The position numbers were made by a program, and so were the translations under genes. Positions 1 through 10,451 of a stretch of DNA of 64,000 bases are shown one piece after another (within the stretch, counting starts at the first letter, position 1; each line of letters opens with the position of its first letter). The DNA lies in NCBI RefSeq assembly GCF_000730645.1, contig NZ_BBIU01000040.1:1-64000 (forward strand), written 5' to 3'. This DNA comes from Pseudomonas parafulva NBRC 16636 = DSM 17004. GTDB taxonomy: Bacteria > Pseudomonadota > Gammaproteobacteria > Pseudomonadales > Pseudomonadaceae. The notes under the pieces were generated by a model. It saw nothing but the letters and a program-made list of their open reading frames with translations. It ran no database searches and was not told the origin of the DNA.

Positions 1-72
1 GTGGGCTAGAAACTCCCCAGCCCCGTGATATCGTTCCCCATCACGTCACCCGCGCCCGCCAGAGACCTGCCG

Positions 73-3000
73 ATGTCCAACAGCTGCCTGCACCCCGGTT
101 TCATGATCGTCCATGGCAACCACCTCGACGACCTGCGAAGCTTGGTCGTGAGCTGGATGCGCCGTTATCCCCTGGCGCCGCTGGAGAATGAAATCGCCCT
201 GGTGCAAAGCAATGGCATTGCCCAGTGGCTCAAGCTGGCCCTGGCAGAAGACCCGCTTGAAGACGACCAGGGCGGTTGTGGTATCGCCGCAGCCATTGAC
301 GTGCAGCTACCCGGCAGCTTCATGTGGCAGTTGTACCGCAGCGTGCTGGGCCGCGAGGAAATCCCCGAGGTTTCACTGCTCGACAAGTCACCCTTGACCT
401 GGCGCCTGATGCGCCTGCTGCCAACGCTGGTGGAGCAACAGCACTTCGAGCCACTGCGGCGCTTTCTGACCGACGACAGCGACCTGCGCAAGCGTTATCA
501 GCTGGCTGAGCGCCTGGCAGACCTGTTCGACCAGTACCAGGTTTACCGAGCCGACTGGCTCAAGGCCTGGGCTGCTGGCGACCACATCGTCATCACCGCC
601 CGCGGCGAGCGCAAGCCACTGCCGGCGGGCAACCGTTGGCAGGCCGAGCTGTGGCGCGCGCTGCTGGAAGACGTCGGCCAGCAAGGCATGGCCCAGAGCC
701 GCGCCGGTGTGCACCAGCGCTTCATCGAATGCATCGATCAGTTGCAGCAGGCACCTGCCGGGCTGCCACAACGGGTAATCGTGTTCGGTATTTCCTCGCT
801 GCCCGCCCAGGCACTGGAGGCATTGGCCGGCCTGGCCAGGTTCAGCCAGGTCCTGCTGTGCGTGCACAACCCCTGCCGGCACCATTGGGCTGACATCGTT
901 GCCGACAAGGACCTGTTGCGACACCAGTACAAGCGCCAGCAGCGCAAGCAAGGCATGCCCCTGCAACTGGACGATCAGTCGCTGCACCAGCACGCCCACC
1001 CGCTGTTGGCGGCTTGGGGCAAGCAAGGCCGCGACTACATCAACCTGCTCGACAGCTACGACGACCCCGGCAGCTATCAGGGCGTATTCAGCGACGGCCG
1101 CATCGACCTGTTCAGTGATGGCAACCCCGCCACAGTGCTCAACCAACTCCAGGACGACATCCTGGAACTGCGCCCGCTCGCTGAATCTCGCGCATTGTGG
1201 GGGCCGGTGGATCCAGTCAGTGATCGCTCGGTGCGCTTCCACATTGCCCACAGCCCGCAGCGTGAAGTGGAAATTCTTCACGATCAGCTGCTTGCCCGGT
1301 TCAGTGCCGATGCCACTTTGCGCCCGCGCGACGTGATCGTCATGCTGCCGGATATCGACACCTACGCGCCGCACATCCGCGCGGTGTTCGGCCAGTTGCC
1401 CCGCAAAGACCCCCGTCATATCCCCTTCACCCTGACCGACCAAGGCCAGCGTGGACGCGAGCCGCTGTTGATCGCCCTGGAGCACCTGCTGAAACTGCCG
1501 GAGAGCCGTTTCGCCGTGAGTGAGGTGCTCGACCTGCTGGATGTGCCGGCAGTGCGTGCCCGCTTTGGCATCCGCGAAGCTGACTTGCCCACCCTGCACC
1601 GCTGGATCGAGGGTGCAGGTATTCGTTGGGGGTTGAATGCTGAACAGCGGGCCAGCCTTGGTTTGCCCGGCGGCCTCGAGCAAAACTCCTGGCGCTTTGG
1701 CCTGCGCCGCATGCTGCTGGGTTATGCCGTGGGTATCGGGGAAGCGTGCGACGGCATTGAGCCCTACGACGAAATCGGTGGCCTGGACGCGGCGTTGATT
1801 GGCCCGCTGGTCGCCTTGCTCGATGCGCTTGAGGTTGCCTGCGAAGCGTTGGCCACGCCGGCTACCGTCGAGCAGTGGGGCGAGCGCCTGAATGCCCTGT
1901 TGCAGGTGTTTTTCGTTGCCGACGACGAACGTGACGAATTTCTGCTGATGCAGTTGCAGGACCTTCGCGAAACCTGGCTGCAGGTGTGTGAAACAGTGGG
2001 CCTGCAAGACCCGTTGCCGTTGACGGTAGTGCGTGAGGCTTGGTTGTCTGGGCTGGATGAAGGCAAGTTGTCCCAGCGCTTTCTGGCCGGCTCGGTAAAT
2101 TTCTGCACCCTCATGCCCATGCGCGCCATCCCGTTTCGGGTGGTCTGCCTGCTGGGCATGAACGACGGTGACTACCCGCGTGCGCAGCAGCCGCTCGACT
2201 TCGACCTCATGGCCAGTGACTACCGCCCCGGTGATCGCTCCCGGCGCGAGGACGACCGCTACCTGCTGCTTGAGGCACTGCTTTCAGCCCGGGATCAGCT
2301 GTATGTCAGTTGGGTCGGGCGCAGCATTCGCGACAACAGCGAGCGCCCCGCTTCGGTACTCATCGGCCAGTTGCGTGATCACATTGCTGCCGGTTGGCGC
2401 CTGCCTGGCGCCGAGCAGCACGACCTGCAGACCGCAGGTGAGCAGTTGCTGCATGCCCTGACCCAGGAACACCCGCTGCAGCCATTCAGCCCGCGCTATT
2501 TCGAGCGCGGCAGCCCGCTGTTCAGCTATGCCCACGAGTGGCAGGTGCTGCATCAGCAGGCTCCTGTGGACAACCCGGCCGAAGCGCTGGAGCCATTCAT
2601 CGATGATGAACCGCTCAGCCTGAACCAACTGAGTGACTTTCTGCGTCACCCGGTCAGGCACTTCTTCAGCCAGCGACTGAAGGTTTACTTTGAGGCGTTG
2701 GAAGCCCCAACACCGGACGAAGAGCCCTTTGTGCTCGATGCGTTGCAACGCTACGCCGCCAGCGAAAGCCTGCTGGGCGCAGCGCTGGCCGACCCGGCCA
2801 ACGCGCAGCACGCCCTGCACACTCAGGCCCGACGCCTGCAGGCCTGCGGGCTGCTGCCGCTGGCAGGCTTTGGCCAGCTGTTGCAGGATGAATTGATCGA
2901 GCCGTTGCCCAACCTGCTGCAGCGTCACCAACAGCTCCTGGCCCGGTGGCCGACGCAGGTGGACGGGGCCTTGCCGGTGCATTTCGAGCAGGGGCCGCAC

Positions 3001-3549
3001 CGCCTGGAAGGCTGGCTTGGCCGGGTGTTCCAGTCTGACGACCAGAGCCTGTTGAGCATCACTACCGTGCCCAATACCCTCAGCGCCGGGCGAAACAGCC
3101 TCAAGTGGCACCGCCTGATCGCGCCCTGGGTCACCCACCTGGCGGCGTGCGCCGCCGGGTATCCCTATCACAGCGCCCTGGTAGCCAGTGACCTGACCTT
3201 GCTACTGCCCCCGCTTGACCCGCAACAGGCCGCGCAACGGCTCGGCGAGCTGATGGTGGCTCGCCAGGCAGGCATGAGCGCGCCGTTGCCGGTTGCGCCG
3301 AAAACAGCCTTCGCCTGGCTGGGCCAGGACGACAGCGATAAAGCCCTGGCGGCGGCAGCCCGCGCCTATGAAGGCGATGAGCGCAACAGCGGTGGCGAGC
3401 GTGACGAGAGCGTCGCCCTGGTCCGTCAGTTCCGCGACTTTGCCGCGCTGACTGCTGACGAAACCTTCGAAGGCTGGTGTGAAGCCTTGTATCGCCCCCT
3501 GTTCGATGCCCCCTGGCAGACCCTGGGCAACCCGGAGACAGCCGCATGA
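73..3549 (+). CDS. recC: RecBCD enzyme subunit RecC
   Basis: RecC is the non-catalytic subunit of the RecBCD helicase-nuclease. It recognises Chi and splits the duplex during double-strand-break repair. The 1158-residue product is close to the family's usual 1100-1150. It begins with the typical N-terminal block (IVHGNHLDDLRSL, then LVQSNGIAQWLKLALA). The internal motif VCLLGMNDGDYPR is a RecC/UvrD-like helicase remnant signature. ATG at 73 is chosen over GTG at 25 and ATG at 103 because it leaves a short leader before the conserved block; the true start is uncertain because upstream sequence is cut off. Its stop overlaps the recB start by four bases (ATGA), so recC-recB-recD is one transcription unit with translational coupling. 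Confidence 0.95.
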   Translation: MSNSCLHPGFMIVHGNHLDDLRSLVVSWMRRYPLAPLENEIALVQSNGIAQWLKLALAEDPLEDDQGGCGIAAAIDVQLPGSFMWQLYRSVLGREEIPEVSLLDKSPLTWRLMRLLPTLVEQQHFEPLRRFLTDDSDLRKRYQLAERLADLFDQYQVYRADWLKAWAAGDHIVITARGERKPLPAGNRWQAELWRALLEDVGQQGMAQSRAGVHQRFIECIDQLQQAPAGLPQRVIVFGISSLPAQALEALAGLARFSQVLLCVHNPCRHHWADIVADKDLLRHQYKRQQRKQGMPLQLDDQSLHQHAHPLLAAWGKQGRDYINLLDSYDDPGSYQGVFSDGRIDLFSDGNPATVLNQLQDDILELRPLAESRALWGPVDPVSDRSVRFHIAHSPQREVEILHDQLLARFSADATLRPRDVIVMLPDIDTYAPHIRAVFGQLPRKDPRHIPFTLTDQGQRGREPLLIALEHLLKLPESRFAVSEVLDLLDVPAVRARFGIREADLPTLHRWIEGAGIRWGLNAEQRASLGLPGGLEQNSWRFGLRRMLLGYAVGIGEACDGIEPYDEIGGLDAALIGPLVALLDALEVACEALATPATVEQWGERLNALLQVFFVADDERDEFLLMQLQDLRETWLQVCETVGLQDPLPLTVVREAWLSGLDEGKLSQRFLAGSVNFCTLMPMRAIPFRVVCLLGMNDGDYPRAQQPLDFDLMASDYRPGDRSRREDDRYLLLEALLSARDQLYVSWVGRSIRDNSERPASVLIGQLRDHIAAGWRLPGAEQHDLQTAGEQLLHALTQEHPLQPFSPRYFERGSPLFSYAHEWQVLHQQAPVDNPAEALEPFIDDEPLSLNQLSDFLRHPVRHFFSQRLKVYFEALEAPTPDEEPFVLDALQRYAASESLLGAALADPANAQHALHTQARRLQACGLLPLAGFGQLLQDELIEPLPNLLQRHQQLLARWPTQVDGALPVHFEQGPHRLEGWLGRVFQSDDQSLLSITTVPNTLSAGRNSLKWHRLIAPWVTHLAACAAGYPYHSALVASDLTLLLPPLDPQQAAQRLGELMVARQAGMSAPLPVAPKTAFAWLGQDDSDKALAAAARAYEGDERNSGGERDESVALVRQFRDFAALTADETFEGWCEALYRPLFDAPWQTLGNPETAA

Positions 3550-6500
3550 CCCAGGACCGCCCACTGGCCTTGACCTTCCCCCTGCACGGCAGCCAACTGA
3601 TCGAGGCCAGCGCCGGCACCGGCAAGACCTTCACCATCTCTGCGCTGTACCTGCGCCTGATCCTTGGCCACGGTGGCGAGCACGGCTTTGCCCGCGAACT
3701 GCTGCCACCTCAGATCCTGGTGGTGACCTTCACCGACGCCGCTACCAAAGAACTGCGCGAGCGTATTCGTACGCGCCTGGCGGAGGCGGCGCGGTTTTTC
3801 CGGGGTGAACTGGTAGCCGCCGACCCGCTGCTGGTGCAACTGCGTGATGACTACCCGCAGGACGCCTGGCCCCGCTGCGCCGGGCGCCTGGAAATCGCCG
3901 TGCAATGGATGGACGAGGCCGCTGTCTCGACCATTCACGGCTGGTGCCAGCGTATGCTGCGTGAACACGCCTTTGACAGCGGTAGCCTGTTCACTCAGAC
4001 CCTGGAAACCGACCACAGCGAGCTGCTGGGCCAGGTCATGCGCGACTACTGGCGGCGTTTCTGCTACGGCATGCAAACCCAGGCACTGGCCTGGGTGCGC
4101 AGCCATTGGGGCAGCCCTGATGCCTTGCTACCCCGCATCCGGCCCCTGTTCGGGCGGGTGCGCACCGAACCGTCAGGGCCTGACCCTGAGGCCCTGATCG
4201 ACGCCGCGCTGCGTGAACGCGACGGGCAACTGGCCCAGCTGAAAGCGCCGTGGGCAGCCTGGGCCGAAGAGCTGCGGCAGGTTTGCCGTGATGCCCTGGC
4301 AGCCAAGCAGGTGGACGGGCGCAAGATGCAGGCCCGCTATTTCGAACCCTGGTTCGACAAACTCGCCCTTTGGGCCGCCGACCCGCAGTGCGTTGAGCTG
4401 GACCTGGGGACCGGCTTCACCCGCCTGACGCCTGCGGGCATGGCCGAAGCCTGGAAGGTCGGCGAGCCACCCACGCACCCGGCGCTGGACGCCATGCAGA
4501 CCCTGCAGCAGAACCTGCAGGCCCTGGCCACCCCCGACGCCGCGTTGCTTGAGCACGCGGCGGGGTGGGTGGCTGCCAGGTTCGAGGTGGAGAAACGCCG
4601 CCGCGCCGAGATGGGCTTCGACGACATGCTGCTGCGCTTGCAGCACGCCTTGAACGGTGATGCCGGGGAACGCCTGGCCAGCCTGGTGCGCGAGCAGTTC
4701 CCGGTGGCGCTCATCGACGAGTTTCAAGATACCGACCCCGTGCAATACGGCATTTTCGAACGCATCTACCAGATCGGTGAAAACCGCGCCGAAACTGGCC
4801 TGTTCATGATCGGCGACCCCAAGCAGGCCATCTATGCCTTCCGCGGCGCCGATATCTACACCTACCTGGCTGCACGGCGCGCCACCCATGGGCGCTTGCA
4901 CAGCCTGGACACCAACTACCGCTCCAGCAAGGCCATGGTCGCGGCGGTGAACCAGGTGTTTCTGCAGGCCGAAACCCGCGCGGCAGGGCGGGGCGCGTTT
5001 CTGTTCCGTGAAGCCGAGGACAACCCGTTGCCCTTCATTGCCGTGCGCGCCAAGGGCCGCAGCGAGCAACTGATGCTCGACGGGCAGCCGTGCGCCGCCT
5101 TGCAGTGCTGGCAACTGGCAAGTGATGCACCCGTTTCCGGGAGCCTTTACCGCAAGGAAATGGCAGCCAGTTGTGCCAGCCATATCGTCTCGCTGCTCAA
5201 CGGCGGCCAGCAGGGTATGGCAGGCTTCCTGAACGCACAGGGCGAGCTGCGTCCCTGCCTGCCGTCAGACATCGCCATCCTCGTGCGTGATGGGCATGAG
5301 GCGCAGCTGGTGCGTGCAGAGCTCGCTGCACGGGGTGTGCGCAGCGTCTACCTCTCCGACAAGGACTCGGTGTTCAGCGCACAGGAGGCACACGACTTGC
5401 TGGCCTGGCTGAAAGCCTGTGCAGAGCCAGATTCGGAGCGCTTGCTCAAGGCGGCCCTGGCCAGCGTCACCCTCGGCCTGTCGCTCACCGCGCTGGACCG
5501 CCTCAACCAGGATGAGCGGGTTTGGGAAGACTGGGTCATGCGCTTTCGCGCTTACCGTGAAACCTGGCAGCGCCAGGGCGTGTTGCCGATGCTGCGGCAC
5601 CTGCTGCACGACTTCGAGCTGCCGCGCACGCTCATCCGCCGCACTGACGGCGAGCGGGTGCTCACCAATCTGCTGCACCTGGCCGAGCTGCTGCAACAGG
5701 CAGCCGGTGAGCTGGACGGTGAGCAAGCGTTGGTCCGTCACCTGGCCGAGCAACTGGCCAATGCCGGCCAGGCGGGCGAGGAGCAGATTCTGCGCCTGGA
5801 GAGTGATGAGCAACTGGTCAAGGTGGTGACCATTCACAAGTCCAAGGGGCTGGAATATCCCCTGGTCTACCTGCCGTTCATCTGCACCAGCAAGCCGGTG
5901 GACGGTAGCCGCCTGCCGCTGGCCTGGCATGACGGCCACGGCAATGCCCACCTCACCCTTACCCCCGATGCGCAGCAGATCGAGCGCGCCGACGACGAGC
6001 GCCTGGCCGAGGACCTGCGGTTGCTGTACGTAGCCCTGACTCGCGCCCAGCATGCCTGCTGGCTGGGTGTCGCCGACCTCAAGCGCGGTAACCACAAGCG
6101 CTCACAGCTGCACCGGTCGGCCTTGGGTTACCTGTTGGGCGGGGGCGCTGAACTGGCTGATTCCCAGCAATTGACGGTATGGCTGCAAACACTGGCAGAC
6201 ACCAGCCCGCACATCACCTGCCCAGGCCTGCCAACGGCTGAAGCCCAGCATTACCGCATGCCCCACGCCCAGCGTGAGCTGGCGGCGGCGCGCACCCCGC
6301 GGCGCTCGGCAGCCGAGCACTGGTGGATCGCCTCCTACAGCGCCTTGCGCATCGGTGACCAGGCGTTGGGCGCCGACAGTTCCCAGGCCCAACAACTGCT
6401 GGATGACGAATGGGTTGATGCCACGGCCCTGCGCGAAGTGGCGGCAGGCAGTGGCGATATCCACCGTTTCCCCCGCGGTCCGAACCCGGGTACCTTCCTG

Positions 6501-7223
6501 CACGGGCTGCTGGAATGGGCGGGCCGTGAAGGCTTCGACAAGGTGGCCAGCGACGCCAGCCTGATCGAACGTACGGTCGGGCAACGCTGCAATCGCCGTG
6601 GCTGGGAAGGGTTCATACCCACATTGACCGAATGGCTGGCCCGCCTGCTGACCGAACCTTTGCCGCTGGCAGCAGGCGGCCTCAGCCTGACCCTGGGCCA
6701 ACTGAGCCGCTACCAGGTAGAGATGGAGTTCTGGTTCGCCAGCCATCAGGTCGATGCGCAGCAGCTCGACCGCCTGGTAGCACACCATACCCACCCTGGG
6801 CAGCCGCGCCCGGCGGCTCAACCCACGCTGCTCAACGGGATGTTCAAGGGTTTCATCGACCTGGCGTTCGAGCTGGACGGGCGCTACTACGTCACCGACT
6901 ACAAGTCCAACTGGCTGGGCCCGGATATCCAGGCCTATGACCACGCGGCCATGCAGCGCGCCATCCTCGAACACCGCTACGACCTCCAGTACGTCCTCTA
7001 CCTGCTGGCTTTGCACCGCCAACTGCGGGCTCGGCTGGCGGACTACGACTACGACCGCCACATAGGCGGTGCGCTGTTCATTTTCCTGCGCGGGGCCAGC
7101 AGCAGCGGGCATGGCGTGTACCACACCCGGCCCCCGCGTGCGCTTATCGAAGGCCTTGATGCGCTGTTCCGGGGCGAGCATCCGCCCGTGCAGCAAGACC
7201 TGTTTGCCGGAGTCGAGCCATGA
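3546..7223 (+). CDS. recB: RecBCD enzyme subunit RecB (helicase/nuclease)
   Basis: RecB is the 3'-5' helicase and the nuclease of RecBCD. The 1225-residue product carries a Walker A motif near the start (EASAGTGKTFT, Lys27). It has helicase motifs including VALIDEFQDTDPVQY and MIGDPKQAIYAFRGADIYTY, and the UvrD-type motif VVTIHKSKGLEYPLVYLPF. The C-terminal nuclease domain has FKGFIDLAFE followed by TDYKSNWLG, with the metal-binding Asp1118 and Lys1120 present, so helicase and nuclease both look intact. It overlaps recC by four bases upstream and recD by four bases downstream. Confidence 0.97.
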   Translation: MTQDRPLALTFPLHGSQLIEASAGTGKTFTISALYLRLILGHGGEHGFARELLPPQILVVTFTDAATKELRERIRTRLAEAARFFRGELVAADPLLVQLRDDYPQDAWPRCAGRLEIAVQWMDEAAVSTIHGWCQRMLREHAFDSGSLFTQTLETDHSELLGQVMRDYWRRFCYGMQTQALAWVRSHWGSPDALLPRIRPLFGRVRTEPSGPDPEALIDAALRERDGQLAQLKAPWAAWAEELRQVCRDALAAKQVDGRKMQARYFEPWFDKLALWAADPQCVELDLGTGFTRLTPAGMAEAWKVGEPPTHPALDAMQTLQQNLQALATPDAALLEHAAGWVAARFEVEKRRRAEMGFDDMLLRLQHALNGDAGERLASLVREQFPVALIDEFQDTDPVQYGIFERIYQIGENRAETGLFMIGDPKQAIYAFRGADIYTYLAARRATHGRLHSLDTNYRSSKAMVAAVNQVFLQAETRAAGRGAFLFREAEDNPLPFIAVRAKGRSEQLMLDGQPCAALQCWQLASDAPVSGSLYRKEMAASCASHIVSLLNGGQQGMAGFLNAQGELRPCLPSDIAILVRDGHEAQLVRAELAARGVRSVYLSDKDSVFSAQEAHDLLAWLKACAEPDSERLLKAALASVTLGLSLTALDRLNQDERVWEDWVMRFRAYRETWQRQGVLPMLRHLLHDFELPRTLIRRTDGERVLTNLLHLAELLQQAAGELDGEQALVRHLAEQLANAGQAGEEQILRLESDEQLVKVVTIHKSKGLEYPLVYLPFICTSKPVDGSRLPLAWHDGHGNAHLTLTPDAQQIERADDERLAEDLRLLYVALTRAQHACWLGVADLKRGNHKRSQLHRSALGYLLGGGAELADSQQLTVWLQTLADTSPHITCPGLPTAEAQHYRMPHAQRELAAARTPRRSAAEHWWIASYSALRIGDQALGADSSQAQQLLDDEWVDATALREVAAGSGDIHRFPRGPNPGTFLHGLLEWAGREGFDKVASDASLIERTVGQRCNRRGWEGFIPTLTEWLARLLTEPLPLAAGGLSLTLGQLSRYQVEMEFWFASHQVDAQQLDRLVAHHTHPGQPRPAAQPTLLNGMFKGFIDLAFELDGRYYVTDYKSNWLGPDIQAYDHAAMQRAILEHRYDLQYVLYLLALHRQLRARLADYDYDRHIGGALFIFLRGASSSGHGVYHTRPPRALIEGLDALFRGEHPPVQQDLFAGVEP

Positions 7224-9295
7224 GCCGCACCTTGATGGACCTGTTACCCACGCCCCTGCAGGCCGAGCACTTGCTTGCACTGGCGCCCCAGCGCAACAGC
7301 AATGACCTGTTGCAACTGCTCGACCGTTGGGTGGAGCGCGGCTGGCTGCGTGCCCTGGACCGCGCGTTCGTGTCATTTCTCGAGGAGCGCGCGCCGGGCA
7401 GCGACCCACTGCTGTTGCTGGCCGCTGCCCTGGCCAGCCATCAACTGGGCCACGGGCATGTCTGCCTGGACCTGCAGCAGACCCTCGCCGAGCCAGACTT
7501 CGCGCTGTCGTTGCCACCCGAGGGCGATGCCCTAGTCGGGCCGTTGCTGTTGCCATCACAGTTGTTGGCCAACCTCGACCTGCACGCTTGGCGCCAGCGC
7601 ATCGCCGCAAGCCCACTGGTTGCGGCCGGCAATGCGCCCGGCCAGCACACCCGGCCACTGGTGCTCAGCGGCGAGCGCCTGTACTTGCGCCGTTACTGGA
7701 GCTACGAACGGCGGATCGATCACAACCTGCGCCTGCGGCTGACCCAGGCAGAAGCCTTGCCCGCCGACTTGCCCGCTCGCCTCGCCCAGTTGTTCGAGGC
7801 GGGTGAGGCACCCGGGCAGGTTGACTGGCAGAAGCTGGCCTGTGCCCTGGCGACGCGGGCCGGTTTCAGCATCATCACCGGGGGGCCCGGCACCGGCAAG
7901 ACCACCACGGTGGTGCGCCTGCTGGCCTTGCTGCAGGCGCCGGCGGTGGAGCAGGGCAGGCCGCTGCGCATCCGCCTGGCCGCCCCCACCGGCAAGGCTG
8001 CTGCGCGGCTTACCGAGTCCATTGGCCAGCAGGTCGAGCGCCTTCAGGTGAGTGATGAGGTGCGCGGGCATATCCCCACCGAGGTCAGCACCGTCCACCG
8101 CCTGCTGGGAAGCCGCCCTGGGTCGCGGCACTTCCGCCACCATGCTGGCAACCCGTTGCCGCTGGACGTGCTGGTGGTCGATGAGGCCTCCATGATCGAC
8201 CTGGAGATGATGGCCAACTTGCTCGATGCCCTGCCGCCCAAGGCACGGCTGGTGCTGTTGGGGGACAAGGACCAGTTGGCGTCGGTAGAGGCGGGCGCGG
8301 TGCTCGGCGACCTGTGCCGGGATGCGGAGCAGGGCTGCTATTCCCCGGTCACCCAGGCATGGCTCGAAGGCATTGGCGGCCAGTCGCTGGCAGGCAGCGG
8401 CCTCACAAGCGGTGATGCCCACCGTCACCCACTGGCACAGCAGGTGGTGATGCTGCGGTTTTCCCGGCGTTTCGGCGAGGGTAGCGGCATTGGCCAGCTG
8501 GCACGGCTGGTCAACCGCCAGGACAGCGACGGCGCACGCAACCTGCTGGCCAAGCCCCCGGCCGATGTTCACAGCCTGGCCTTGAAACAGGAGCACGACC
8601 GCGGCCTCGACCGGCTGCTGCTCGATGGCCTCAACCTGGGCGTCGACGGCCCCCAGGGCTATCGAAGCTACCTGCGCACCCTCGGCCGCTATCGGCCGGC
8701 CCTGGGCACCGCATTCGATGACCCGGCCTGGGAACACTGGGCTGCCCGGGTACTGCATAGCTTCGAAGACTTCCAGCTGCTGTGCGCCGTGCGCCGGGGT
8801 GCCTGGGGTGTCGAGGGCCTCAACGAGCGTGTGGCGCGGGTGCTGCACACTGCCGGCCTGATCGACACCCAGCAGCCTTGGTACGAAGGCCGCCCGGTGC
8901 TGGTGACCCGCAATGACTACGGCCTGGGCCTGATGAACGGTGACATCGGCATCGCCCTGCGCCTGCCGGACGAGCAGGGTATGCCCCTGCTGCGTGTGGC
9001 GTTCCCGCGTAACGATGGCAGCGGTGGCGTGCGCTTCGTGCTGCCCAGCCGGCTGAACGAAGTGGAAACCGTGTTCGCCATGACCGTGCACAAATCCCAG
9101 GGTTCGGAGTTTGGCCATACCGCTCTGGTGCTACCCGATGCACTGAACCCGGTACTGACCAAAGAACTGGTGTACACCGGCATCACCCGGGCCAAGCATT
9201 GCTTCACCCTGGTCGAGCCACGCCAGGGGATCTTTGAAGAGGCGGTGGCGCGTAAGGTGCGGCGGATTTCCGGGTTGATGCTGGAAGAGGTTTAG
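7220..9295 (+). CDS. recD: RecBCD enzyme subunit RecD (5'-3' helicase)
   Basis: RecD is the superfamily 1B 5'-3' helicase of RecBCD. The 691-residue protein has Walker A at residues 221-228 (GGPGTGKT, Lys227) and Walker B in LVVDEASMIDLEMMANLL. Further helicase motifs are LVLLGDKDQLASVEAGAVLGDL and, near the C-terminus, FAMTVHKSQGSEFGH and YTGITRAK. It is longer than E. coli RecD (about 608 residues); an insert after the Walker B region (about 370-400) accounts for part of this. The ATG overlaps the recB stop, so the three subunits are coupled in the order C-B-D. Confidence 0.95.
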   Translation: MSRTLMDLLPTPLQAEHLLALAPQRNSNDLLQLLDRWVERGWLRALDRAFVSFLEERAPGSDPLLLLAAALASHQLGHGHVCLDLQQTLAEPDFALSLPPEGDALVGPLLLPSQLLANLDLHAWRQRIAASPLVAAGNAPGQHTRPLVLSGERLYLRRYWSYERRIDHNLRLRLTQAEALPADLPARLAQLFEAGEAPGQVDWQKLACALATRAGFSIITGGPGTGKTTTVVRLLALLQAPAVEQGRPLRIRLAAPTGKAAARLTESIGQQVERLQVSDEVRGHIPTEVSTVHRLLGSRPGSRHFRHHAGNPLPLDVLVVDEASMIDLEMMANLLDALPPKARLVLLGDKDQLASVEAGAVLGDLCRDAEQGCYSPVTQAWLEGIGGQSLAGSGLTSGDAHRHPLAQQVVMLRFSRRFGEGSGIGQLARLVNRQDSDGARNLLAKPPADVHSLALKQEHDRGLDRLLLDGLNLGVDGPQGYRSYLRTLGRYRPALGTAFDDPAWEHWAARVLHSFEDFQLLCAVRRGAWGVEGLNERVARVLHTAGLIDTQQPWYEGRPVLVTRNDYGLGLMNGDIGIALRLPDEQGMPLLRVAFPRNDGSGGVRFVLPSRLNEVETVFAMTVHKSQGSEFGHTALVLPDALNPVLTKELVYTGITRAKHCFTLVEPRQGIFEEAVARKVRRISGLMLEEV

Positions 9296-9371
9296 GGCCA
9301 GACAAAGGTGCAGGCAATCGTCGGCGATGGGCTGCCACGCAGCCGCACCAACGCCCAGCGGTGCCACCCGC

Positions 9372-10319
9372 TCACTCCAGAAACTGACAAGTGTGCGTCT
9401 CCCCCAGCAACATTGAACGGTTCAGCTCTGTGACTTCACGGATGTAATCCCACAGCAGGGTAATACGCTTCAACTTGCGCAAGTCCTCCCGGCAGTACAT
9501 CCAGAATTGCCGCGTCACCTCTACCTGCTCCGGCAGCACCGTGACCAGCCTTGGGTCTTGTGCGGCCAGAAAACACGGCAGAATTGCCATGCCACGGCCC
9601 TGCAAGGCCGCCGTGTACTGAGCGATCACGCTGGTGCTGCGCAGGTGCGCCGTGGCGCTGGGTATCAGGTTGGCCAGGTACAGCAGCTCCGAGCTGAACG
9701 CCAGGTCATCGACGTAGCTGATGAACGGGTGCCCCGCCAGGTCCGCTACCTGCCTTATCGGCGCGTGGCTGTCGAGGTAGGGCTGGGTGGCGTACAACCG
9801 CAAACGGTAGTCGCAAAGCTTGCAGCATACATAGGGCCCGTGCTCTGGTCGCTCCAGGGCGATGACGATATCCGCCTCGCGTTTGGACAGGCTGATGAAG
9901 TGCGGAAGCGGCAGGATGTCCACGGAGATCGCCGGGTAGGCCTCAACGAAGTGGCTGAGCTGGGGGGTGATGAAGAAGCTGCCGAAGCCTTCTGTACAGC
10001 CCATCCGCACATGCCCGGACAGCGCCACACCCGACCCCGATACCTGCTCGCACGCCATGTGCAGCGTGCTTTCGATGGTCTCTGCATAGCTCAGCAGGCG
10101 CTGGCCCTCCGCGGTCAGTACGAAGCCTGTGGTACGCGACTTCTCGAACAGCAAGGTGCCCAGCGCCCCCTCCAGTGAACTGATACGCCGGGACACCGTG
10201 GTGTAGTCCACACCCAGGCGTTTGGCGGCGCTGCTGGCTTTGCGGGTTCGGGCGACTTCAAGAAAGAACTTCAGGTCGTCCCAATTCAATGCGCTGAGGG
10301 ATGTGAGGTCTTTTTGCAT
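9372..10319 (-). CDS. LysR-family transcriptional regulator, divergent from mmsAB
   Basis: A 315-residue LysR-type regulator. The N-terminal winged helix-turn-helix is clear (LSALNWDDLKFFLEVART, then AAKRLGVDYTTVSRRISSLE), followed by the periplasmic-binding-like effector domain. The start at MQKDL (10319) is chosen because it sits just ahead of the helix-turn-helix. A much longer open frame continues upstream across mmsA on the antisense strand and is an artefact of high GC. It is divergent from mmsA with 132 bp between starts, so it probably controls mmsAB and itself. P. aeruginosa uses an AraC-type MmsR at this position, so this would be a different kind of regulator. The inducer is not readable from sequence. 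Confidence 0.88.
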   Translation of the reverse strand: MQKDLTSLSALNWDDLKFFLEVARTRKASSAAKRLGVDYTTVSRRISSLEGALGTLLFEKSRTTGFVLTAEGQRLLSYAETIESTLHMACEQVSGSGVALSGHVRMGCTEGFGSFFITPQLSHFVEAYPAISVDILPLPHFISLSKREADIVIALERPEHGPYVCCKLCDYRLRLYATQPYLDSHAPIRQVADLAGHPFISYVDDLAFSSELLYLANLIPSATAHLRSTSVIAQYTAALQGRGMAILPCFLAAQDPRLVTVLPEQVEVTRQFWMYCREDLRKLKRITLLWDYIREVTELNRSMLLGETHTCQFLE

Positions 10320-10341
10320 GATGATCCGGTTTTTTTGTGCG

Positions 10342-10370
10342 TTCTTGTTGGATGTTTGCACATCTATACT
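10342..10370 (+). promoter_or_regulatory. Putative mmsA promoter with embedded inverted repeat
   Basis: TTCTTG (10342-10347) and TATACT (10365-10370) are 17 bp apart and resemble a sigma-70 promoter for mmsA. The spacer contains GATGT-TTGC-ACATC (10351-10364), a 5-bp-arm inverted repeat that could be the operator of the divergent LysR protein. Pattern reading only. Confidence 0.4.
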
Positions 10371-10451
10371 CGAAACATGCCTTTCAACGCCACCCCGCGT
10401 TTGCCCGGCGCTGGCGATCTCGTCCTGACAATAATTCCAAGGAGAACGCAG

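Noticed and set aside
388..2007. A 539-codon open frame antisense within recC
   Set aside because: Composition is typical of a shadow frame and recC is continuous through it.
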